A stretch of DNA of 5,141 nt, from NCBI GenBank assembly GCA_018399395.1, contig JAGYOI010000130.1, positions 1 to 5,141 of the forward strand, read 5' to 3'. The position numbers were made by a program, and so were the translations under genes. This DNA comes from Prolixibacteraceae bacterium (GTDB lineage Bacteria; Bacteroidota; Bacteroidia; Bacteroidales; Prolixibacteraceae). The notes under the pieces are model-generated. The model worked only from the letters and a program-made list of their open reading frames with translations. It was not told the DNA's origin and made no database searches. Each line of letters begins with the position of its first letter. Positions within the stretch are counted from its first letter, which is position 1. Below are positions 1 through 5,141 of the stretch, one piece after another.

Positions 1-70
1 GTTCGTTCCGATAGTCGCGTTTCGAATGTCTTGCCTCAATTAATTTTGTTACAGTTGTTGAAAATTCCAT
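1..70 (-). CDS. Partial nitroreductase-family protein (N-terminus only)
   Basis: The minus strand has an ATG at 70-68 followed by an open frame to the window edge. It gives 23 residues, beginning MEFSTTVTKLIEA and continuing RHSKRDYRNE. The pattern of a short amphipathic start, then (I/E)-x-R-x-S-x-R-x-Y and an acidic residue, is the usual N-terminal signature of nitroreductase-family FMN flavoproteins, where the R-x-S-x-R segment contacts the FMN phosphate. These are cytosolic NAD(P)H-dependent oxidoreductases of about 180-220 residues, so roughly 90% of the gene lies outside the window. It is transcribed divergently from the helicase gene and is probably not part of that module; it may be the host gene bordering it. 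The family call rests on 23 residues only, so it is tentative, but the motif is distinctive. The plus-strand frame over the same bases looks like a shadow. Confidence 0.55.
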   Translation of the reverse strand, partial: MEFSTTVTKLIEARHSKRDYRNE

Positions 71-88
71 AATATGTGCTGTAAAATT

Positions 89-119
89 ATTGGTTAAAAA
101 AATTATAATAGCTACTTTG
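89..119 (+). promoter_or_regulatory. Candidate Bacteroidota-type promoter for the helicase operon
   Basis: The spacer at 71-157 must hold the start signals of two divergent genes. On the plus strand, ATTG (89-92) followed 20 bases later by TACTTTG (113-119) approximates the Bacteroidota primary-sigma pattern TTTG plus TAnnTTTG. Each element deviates from consensus, the second by one missing base. Transcription would begin roughly 30 bases before the ATG at 158. The surrounding sequence is very AT-rich (a TATAAT also occurs at 104-109), so chance matches are likely. I saw no Shine-Dalgarno sequence before the ATG, only the A-rich leader common in this phylum. No convincing promoter could be chosen for the minus-strand gene. 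Confidence 0.3.
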
Positions 120-157
120 GCATGTATTTTCATTAGACTAAACAAAACTACTTATAA

Positions 158-3100
158 ATGTTAATTGACAACGAAAACAAAAACCTTAAAGTACACCAAT
201 GGATTGCCAAATACACTGAAGACGGAACTTTTGATATTGTTACCGGTTACTTTACTGTTGGTGCCCTCACTTATCTTTCAAAATCAACAAACGATAAAAT
301 TGCTCATTACAGATTTATACTTGGCGATATAGTTAACGTTGACGAAGTAAAAGACAGGGCACTCGACTTGATGAATGAAAATATTTCGGTTGAAGCAGCA
401 TTGAAATTAAGCAAATTGGCAAAAGAAGCGGTAGGCTTTTTAAAGCAGGGAAATGTAGAAGCCAAAACACTCGAACCTAATTTTTGCCATGCAAAAGCAT
501 ATGTACATACTTCAAAAAACGACGACCGTCTGAATTATTTTATATCAGGTAGTTCAAACCTCACCGAAGCCGGTATTGGGTTAAAAACTACGAACAATGT
601 TGAATTGAATATTGCAGAAACTGGTAATAACGCTCAATACAATGAATTAGCGGACTGGTTTGAAACGCTGTGGACAAAGCCACAGGCACATAAAAAGAAA
701 ACATTTACAAACGATGATGGGAAAACTGAAACGAAACCTTTTAAAGAATATTTAATTTCTGAAATTGAAAAAATATTTATAGAATATACACCTCGCGAAT
801 TGTATTACAAAGTTCTTTTTGAACTCTTTGGAGAACAACTTTTAATTGACAAGGACGACCCCGATTTCAACAGGCAAATCGGACGATTAGAAAACTCTGT
901 AATATATCCAACACTGTATAAATTTCAACAAAAAGGAGTACTGAGTTTAATAAAAATGCTCCAAAAATATAACGGTGCAATTTTAGCGGATGCTGTTGGT
1001 TTGGGTAAAACATGGAGTGCATTGGCCGTGATGAAATTCTTCCAGCTGCAAGGAAGAGAAATAATTCTTCTATGCCCCAAAAAACTTCAACACAACTGGG
1101 TGAGATATAAAAAACATCAGGATTCAAGATTCGAAAAAGACCAATTTGATTATTTTGTTCGATTTCACACTGACCTGAACATGGACTTAATGGATAAGGA
1201 TTTGTACAAAAATGAACGTGCAGATACTTTATTTTTAAACGATAAACCCAAACTTTTCGTCATTGATGAAAGTCACAACCTGAGAAATGATAAATCAAAC
1301 AGGTTCAAATTTTTTGTTGATGAAATACTCAGTAAAAATGAAGATGCCAAAGTATTGATGCTATCGGCAACCCCAATCAATAATTCGTTAAATGATATTC
1401 GGAATCAATTTAAACTTATCCTTAAAGGAAACAGTACCGGATTTTACGATTCACTTGGCATAAAAAATATTGATTACACATTCAGAACAGCCCAAAAGGC
1501 TTTTAACGAATGGCGTCAAGAGGAAAACCCCAAAATAAGTGAATTTATTAAAAATTTGCCGGCAAACTTTTTTAAGCTTACCGATTCGTTAACGGTTGCC
1601 CGTACCAGGGCAATGATTAATGGCCATCAGTCGGAGCTGATTTTCCCGGCCAAAGAAAAACCGGATAACCTGTTTGTTACCCCCAATGAATTAGGAAACT
1701 TCGAAAGCTTCGAAGAGCTGTTTAAAAAATTCCCGCCAATGCTTTCGGGATACCAACCTGCATTTTATACCGAACCTATTGAAGATAAAAAGAAAAGACA
1801 GAAAGATAAAAACAAAAGCAATGTTTCAATTTTAGACGATGAAATTCAAAGAGATAAGTTCCTGGTGAAAATGATGTATATTTTGATGGTTAAAAGGCTC
1901 GAATCATCATGGTTCTCTTTTTATTCAACTGTTGAGAAAATTGAAAATCACCACCAAAATGCACTCAGAAAAATAAAAAGCTATCAGGAAAATAGAAACA
2001 ACGAGGTGATTGATGAAAATACTCAAAACATTTTGTCTTCTGATGAAGAGCTTGAGGATGAAATAGCTGAATTTACACTTGGGAAAAAAAGGCCAATAAA
2101 TTTAGCAGATATTGATGACGCCGGAAACCTGAACTTTTATAAACGGGATCTAAAAAAAGATATTGATGCTTTAGATAACATTTTATCTAACCTGCGCCGC
2201 TTTGAACAAAAAATCAATCAGGAAATTAAGATTCCGGAGAATCAAAAAAGCGACGACACAAAGCTTGAAGTGCTAATTGAAAAAATTTACACCAAAAGGG
2301 CTTCTGGTGAAAATAATAACAATCAAAAAGTAGTAATTTTTACCGTGTACCGCGATACTGCCGAATATATATTCAATCAGCTTAAAGCACGCGGGTTCGA
2401 CAAAATTGCAATGGTAAGCGGTACTGGTTCCAAGACTACCGACAACGAGGAATTGCACAAGAATTTTGAACCCATTCTCGAACGTTTTGCTCCTTTTACA
2501 AAATTGTATAAAGAAAAAGAATGGTCGTTTGAAGCATCGTCGGCAGAACTCACTGAAATTGAAAAATACCACGAATGGATTCAATGGGTAGCCGAAAATA
2601 ATTTAAAAACGTATGAGCAAATTAAACATCCCTTTGATATTTTAATTGCTACCGATGCACTTAGTGAAGGTCAAAACCTGCAGGATGCCGATATGGTAAT
2701 TAATTACGATATTCACTGGAATCCGGTTCGGATTATTCAACGCATGGGACGTATCGATAGGCTTGGCTCTCCCAATACAAAAATTTTTGGCGTAAATTTT
2801 TGGCCTTCAAACAATATAAATTCGTATCTCGATTTACAGGGAAGAATTGAACAGCGTATGGCGGCCATGCAACTGGCAGGTTCGGAAGTACAACTCGATT
2901 TTTCGGATTCATTTAAAGAAATGGCCGAAGACGAAAACCTTGAAAACCGCATGAAAGCTCGAATGATTGAGCAAATGCAAACTTCGTGGGACGATATTGA
3001 AATAAGTGAACAAGGACTTGGTTTTAACGATTTATCGCTCGAAAAATACCGGCAAGATTTGCTGGAGGAGTATAATTCGAATACTGAAAAATATTCACGT

Positions 3101-3595
3101 ATGCCAAAAGGGGTATATACCGGTTTTAAAGCGGCAAACAAGTGTTGCTCCGAAAACGGGATTATCGCATTGCTCGGCTATCCGGCAAAGCAACCCAATG
3201 AAAATAATAACGGCTATCAGTCGTACGATTTAATTTATATAAACAACCAGGGAAACCAGGTTTTAATTAATCACAAAGAGGTGCTCGATGCCTTAACCAT
3301 ACATAAAAACGAGGTTCGTTTTGTTCCGCCCGAAATTGATAAAGGCGAAGAAAAAGCCATTCAAAATCTGGTTGATTCAATTCAAGCATGGCTGAAAAGT
3401 CAAGCAGTTGAAGAAGAAATGCAAGAAGATGGCACAACAAAAAAGAAAATGGGTGTCGAAGCAAAAGATTTACTAGCGAAATTGAAAACCGGTGACAAAG
3501 ATGCATTGAACCGTATTAACCGAAACGAGAAAGTAAGCGATAAATTCAAAACAGATAATTTTGACTTAATAACCTGGTTTTTGGTATCGGTTTAA
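158..3595 (+). CDS. PLD-nuclease/SNF2-like helicase fusion protein, probable phage-defence or restriction component
   Basis: This is a large cytosolic DNA-acting protein of 1145 residues. Residues 1 to about 185 form a phospholipase-D-like nuclease domain. They contain the early strand [13 protein letters not shown], the HKD-type pair H111-A-K113, and G131-S-S-N-L-T136. There is one HKD copy, so it would be expected to act as a dimer. About 250-450 is the first RecA-like lobe: Walker A with G281-L-G-K284-T285, DESH at 370-373, and motif III LSATP at 402-406. A long helical, charged insertion follows (lysine-rich at 542-555, acidic around 625-640). The second lobe starts near KVVIF (724-728) and holds [12 protein letters not shown] (831-842) and Q861-RMGRIDR868. 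The C-terminal 250 residues are unassigned. All ATPase motifs look intact. The start is secure because an in-frame TAA directly precedes the ATG. The fold resembles the SNF2-like helicases of restriction-type and DISARM (DrmD-like) systems. The following genes suggest a DNA-modification defence module; the exact system is inferred. Confidence 0.9.
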   Translation: MLIDNENKNLKVHQWIAKYTEDGTFDIVTGYFTVGALTYLSKSTNDKIAHYRFILGDIVNVDEVKDRALDLMNENISVEAALKLSKLAKEAVGFLKQGNVEAKTLEPNFCHAKAYVHTSKNDDRLNYFISGSSNLTEAGIGLKTTNNVELNIAETGNNAQYNELADWFETLWTKPQAHKKKTFTNDDGKTETKPFKEYLISEIEKIFIEYTPRELYYKVLFELFGEQLLIDKDDPDFNRQIGRLENSVIYPTLYKFQQKGVLSLIKMLQKYNGAILADAVGLGKTWSALAVMKFFQLQGREIILLCPKKLQHNWVRYKKHQDSRFEKDQFDYFVRFHTDLNMDLMDKDLYKNERADTLFLNDKPKLFVIDESHNLRNDKSNRFKFFVDEILSKNEDAKVLMLSATPINNSLNDIRNQFKLILKGNSTGFYDSLGIKNIDYTFRTAQKAFNEWRQEENPKISEFIKNLPANFFKLTDSLTVARTRAMINGHQSELIFPAKEKPDNLFVTPNELGNFESFEELFKKFPPMLSGYQPAFYTEPIEDKKKRQKDKNKSNVSILDDEIQRDKFLVKMMYILMVKRLESSWFSFYSTVEKIENHHQNALRKIKSYQENRNNEVIDENTQNILSSDEELEDEIAEFTLGKKRPINLADIDDAGNLNFYKRDLKKDIDALDNILSNLRRFEQKINQEIKIPENQKSDDTKLEVLIEKIYTKRASGENNNNQKVVIFTVYRDTAEYIFNQLKARGFDKIAMVSGTGSKTTDNEELHKNFEPILERFAPFTKLYKEKEWSFEASSAELTEIEKYHEWIQWVAENNLKTYEQIKHPFDILIATDALSEGQNLQDADMVINYDIHWNPVRIIQRMGRIDRLGSPNTKIFGVNFWPSNNINSYLDLQGRIEQRMAAMQLAGSEVQLDFSDSFKEMAEDENLENRMKARMIEQMQTSWDDIEISEQGLGFNDLSLEKYRQDLLEEYNSNTEKYSRMPKGVYTGFKAANKCCSENGIIALLGYPAKQPNENNNGYQSYDLIYINNQGNQVLINHKEVLDALTIHKNEVRFVPPEIDKGEEKAIQNLVDSIQAWLKSQAVEEEMQEDGTTKKKMGVEAKDLLAKLKTGDKDALNRINRNEKVSDKFKTDNFDLITWFLVSV

Positions 3596-3622
3596 ATATG
3601 GCGAATTCGCCACATTTAAACC
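3589..3622. repeat. 34-bp near-perfect palindrome over the helicase stop codon
   Basis: The left arm GGTTTAAATATGGCGAA (3589-3605) and right arm TTCGCCACATTTAAACC (3606-3622) are reverse complements except for one position (A3598 against C3613). The centre is GAATTC. The palindrome includes the stop codon of the helicase gene (3593-3595). It could form a strong cruciform or RNA hairpin, but no T-run follows it, so it is not a typical intrinsic terminator. It may be a REP-like palindromic unit, an RNA-stability element or a protein-binding site. The sequence fact is certain; the role is unknown. Confidence 0.85.
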
Positions 3623-3644
3623 CATCGATTTCGATGGGTTTAGA
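3615..3644. repeat. Second intergenic hairpin overlapping the first palindrome
   Basis: AAACCCATCGA (3618-3628) is the exact reverse complement of TCGATGGGTTT (3631-3641), with two bases between. In RNA the stem extends outward by U-A, U-G and U-A pairs to 3615 and 3644; the tip would open to a four-base loop. Bases 3615-3622 also belong to the right arm of the upstream palindrome, so the two full hairpins cannot form at the same time. The bases after the stem (AGAGAATTTC) contain no T-tract, which argues against a classical terminator. Confidence 0.8.
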
Positions 3645-3674
3645 GAATTTCATGAACAAAGAAATAGGTAGTCA

Positions 3675-4199
3675 ATGGCAAAAAATAAAAAAATAAATGT
3701 CGAAGGAATTGAAATTACTGTTATTCGTCAGAATAATGATGATTTTATTAGCCTTACCGACATGACATCTACTTTTAAAGAAGGTCCGGGATTAATAGGA
3801 AAGTGGGTTACCAATAAAAATACGCTTGAATATCTTGGTATTTGGGAAAAAATAAACAATCAAGGTTTTAATTACCCCGAATTCGGGGTAATTGAAAAAG
3901 AAGCCGGTACAAATCGGTTTATTATGTCGGTTGGTCAGTGGGTTCAAAGAACCAATGCAGTTGGTGTAATTAATTGTACTGCCAAAGAATGGCGTAACGA
4001 CACCCCCGGGAAAGAAGGAAACATGCGTGATTATGCTACGCTTGAACAATTAGTAGTTTTGGCAAATTTAGAAAGTATGAATGCCCTGTTTATTCGGCAA
4101 CAGATTCCACAATCACAACGTCTTGTTTTACTTAATGAGCAAGCAATTCAACAAATGAAAAGTATTTTATCTGTTCCAGGATTTAAAAAATTACAATAA
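3675..4199 (+). CDS. KilA-N family protein with an apparent internal deletion
   Basis: The protein has 174 residues. Residues 5 to about 99 match the first part of KilA-N proteins as I know them: ISLTDM near 26-31, GPGLIGKWV, a Y-L-G-I-W-E segment, FNYPEFGVI, an EAGTNRF-type segment, then QWVQRTNAVGVI. Family members normally continue with a GRYGGTYAHKDIAFEF-type core, a helix with FQRLK, and about 50 more residues. Here the sequence jumps at about residues 99-101 straight to the C-terminal part, CTAKEWR, GNMRDYATLEQLVVLANLES and a final helix with EQAIQQMKSI. About 100 residues appear missing, in frame. KilA-N domains are DNA-binding modules first seen in phage proteins. With its core lost, DNA binding is doubtful and this may be a remnant. 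The start is the first ATG after an in-frame TAG at 3669-3671. It lies between the helicase and restriction-modification genes, one base before the latter, so cotranscription is likely. Confidence 0.8.
   Translation: MAKNKKINVEGIEITVIRQNNDDFISLTDMTSTFKEGPGLIGKWVTNKNTLEYLGIWEKINNQGFNYPEFGVIEKEAGTNRFIMSVGQWVQRTNAVGVINCTAKEWRNDTPGKEGNMRDYATLEQLVVLANLESMNALFIRQQIPQSQRLVLLNEQAIQQMKSILSVPGFKKLQ
3870..3893. repeat. Perfect 24-bp palindrome inside the KilA-N gene
   Basis: AATTACCCCGAA (3870-3881) is followed directly by its exact reverse complement TTCGGGGTAATT (3882-3893). In RNA the stem can extend by one G-U and three U-A pairs to 3866-3897. It is in frame and encodes NYPEFGVI, which fits the family sequence, so it need not be an insertion. 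The centre CGAATTCG is shared with the palindrome at 3589-3622. It may be a chance result of codon choice, an intragenic operator or an RNA structure. Confidence 0.85.
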
Positions 4200-4200
4200 T

Positions 4201-5141
4201 ATGAACCTGAATATTTTTAAATCACATTCTCTTTTCGAAGCAATGAAAAGCTTCTTTCAGGAATTGAATGTGCCCATTTCTGAAGTAACCGAAGACCCTG
4301 CAAATCCAGAGGATATCGTTTCAACTTATTACAACGAAGCAAACCCGGCACATGCACTTATCAACACAGTGTATTTTTTGGGCATGGTCAACGAAAAGGC
4401 TTTTACCGGCGAAGAAAATACTGAATCGCTGGATTCGGTGAAAGCTTTAGAGTACGATTACGATGGATTGCTCATTTTTGGTGTCGAACTTAAAAAACGT
4501 AGCAATGGCTTAAACCCAACCCGTTCGCAATTGGCCGAAATTACACGACTTTTTAACAGGGAATTTAATTATACCCCGGTTACTTTAATTTTTAAATACG
4601 GCGAACAAATTGCCTTTGCCAATAGTGAACGCTTAAAATACAAACAGCAATGGAGAGAAGGGGAGAAAGTAGGAAAAGTTTCATTGCTAAGGGATATTGA
4701 CATTGAAAAACCACACACCGGTCACCTCAAAATTCTTGAAGAGCTGCGGATTCCTAAAACCGGTAAAGAAAAAATCGATAGTTTTTCGAAACTGTACGAT
4801 TATTGGCAAAAGGTTTTTAATGTTAGCATACTCAACAAGCAATTTTATAACGAAATTCAAAAATGGTATTTCTGGGCGGTTAAAGAGGTTAAATTCCCCA
4901 ATGCACCAAACCGGTTCGATTTTGATACGGATGCAAGCTACGACGCCGCATTTACCGAACATAAAAGCAAAAATGTAATCCGCTTGCTTACCCGCATTTT
5001 GTTTATTTGGTTTATCAAGGAAAAAAATCTTATTCCCGAAGAGCTTTTTAATGAGAAATTTATCGAAACAAAACTGTTAAAAGATTTTGTTCCGCAAAAG
5101 CCCCATGGCATTTTTGCTACCGGTAAACAAAACTCTTCATA
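4201..5141 (+). CDS. N-terminal part of an Eco57I-like (type IIG-style) restriction-modification protein; runs off the window
   Basis: The frame opens with MNLNIFKSHSLFEAMKSFF and stays open for 313 codons to the window edge. The visible part matches, from memory, the N-terminal region of large (over 1000-residue) Bacteroidota class I SAM-dependent DNA methyltransferase/endonuclease fusions. Recognisable stretches are AHALINTVYFLGMV, LAEITRLFNREF, VTLIFKYGEQIAFAN, HTGHLKILEEL, VFNVSILNKQFYNEI, WYFWAVKEVKFP and NVIRLLTRILFIWFIKEKNL. D88 followed by E96-L-K98 in a hydrophobic strand, with a helix and strand after it, could be a PD-(D/E)xK nuclease centre. The methyltransferase motifs (NPPY and the SAM-binding site) would lie beyond the window and are not seen. 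Such proteins modify, and usually cleave, DNA at a specific site. The gene starts one base after the KilA-N stop in another frame, so coupled translation is likely. Partner function with the helicase-nuclease is inferred. Confidence 0.7.
   Translation, partial: MNLNIFKSHSLFEAMKSFFQELNVPISEVTEDPANPEDIVSTYYNEANPAHALINTVYFLGMVNEKAFTGEENTESLDSVKALEYDYDGLLIFGVELKKRSNGLNPTRSQLAEITRLFNREFNYTPVTLIFKYGEQIAFANSERLKYKQQWREGEKVGKVSLLRDIDIEKPHTGHLKILEELRIPKTGKEKIDSFSKLYDYWQKVFNVSILNKQFYNEIQKWYFWAVKEVKFPNAPNRFDFDTDASYDAAFTEHKSKNVIRLLTRILFIWFIKEKNLIPEELFNEKFIETKLLKDFVPQKPHGIFATGKQNSS

Noticed and set aside
1..72. A plus-strand frame open from the left edge with a stop at 70-72, as if the tail of an upstream gene
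   Set aside because: The residues (leucine-rich, no motif) match nothing I know, while the opposite strand gives a good nitroreductase N-terminus.
1699..1716. Tandem CTTCGAAAG / CTTCGAAGA repeat in the helicase gene
   Set aside because: Only two imperfect nine-base units, explained by coding for a repeated FES/FEE stretch; no sign of a wider repeat array.
2737..3141. Minus-strand open frame of 134 codons inside the helicase gene
   Set aside because: It lies opposite the conserved helicase motifs and C-terminal region; the residue content looks like a shadow of the real frame.
3589..3650. Intrinsic terminator after the helicase gene
   Set aside because: The hairpins are strong, but no T-run follows either stem, and the next genes appear to belong to the same operon.
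3652..3696. A 14-codon frame beginning ATGAACAAAGAAATAGG, overlapping the KilA-N start
   Set aside because: It is very short, has no recognisable signal, and lies across the better-supported KilA-N start; chance is likely.
4238..4256. Small GAAGC/GCTTC inverted repeat near the start of the restriction-modification gene
   Set aside because: A five-base stem is expected by chance and shows no further pairing.
4697..4978. Plus-strand frame of 93 codons within the restriction-modification gene, with a minus-strand frame opposite it
   Set aside because: Both are fully inside a longer frame with recognisable family sequence; they have no motif of their own.

Overview
The window is AT-rich, with tightly packed genes. 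It has no clear Shine-Dalgarno sequences, the A-rich start regions are typical of Bacteroidota, and the proteins resemble families I know from that phylum. I therefore infer a Bacteroidota chromosome, possibly Marinilabiliales or a relative; the lineage within the phylum is a guess.

Layout. At the left edge (1-70, minus strand) lies the start of a divergent gene whose first 23 residues look like the N-terminus of a nitroreductase-family flavoprotein. An AT-rich divergent spacer (71-157) follows. Three plus-strand genes then run to the right edge. The first is a 1145-residue protein joining an N-terminal PLD-type (HKD) nuclease domain to a two-lobed SNF2-like helicase (158-3595). The second is a short KilA-N-family protein (3675-4199) that appears to have lost the middle of the family's usual sequence. 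The third is the first 313 residues of a large protein that I recognise as the N-terminal part of an Eco57I-like, type IIG-style restriction-modification protein (4201 to the window end, continuing beyond it). The 79-base gap between the first two genes holds two long, overlapping palindromes. The second and third genes are separated by one base.

How the genes may work together. A PLD-nuclease/SNF2-helicase next to a fused restriction-modification protein suggests an anti-phage DNA-modification and restriction module. The methyltransferase/endonuclease would mark self DNA, and the helicase-nuclease would translocate on or degrade unmodified DNA. KilA-N genes are common passengers in such operons and in prophages, so this one may be a regulator, a passenger or a remnant. 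The most unusual points are the apparent in-frame internal deletion in the KilA-N gene, the overlapping palindromes at the helicase stop codon, and a perfect 24-bp palindrome inside the KilA-N gene that shares its CGAATTCG centre with the palindrome upstream.
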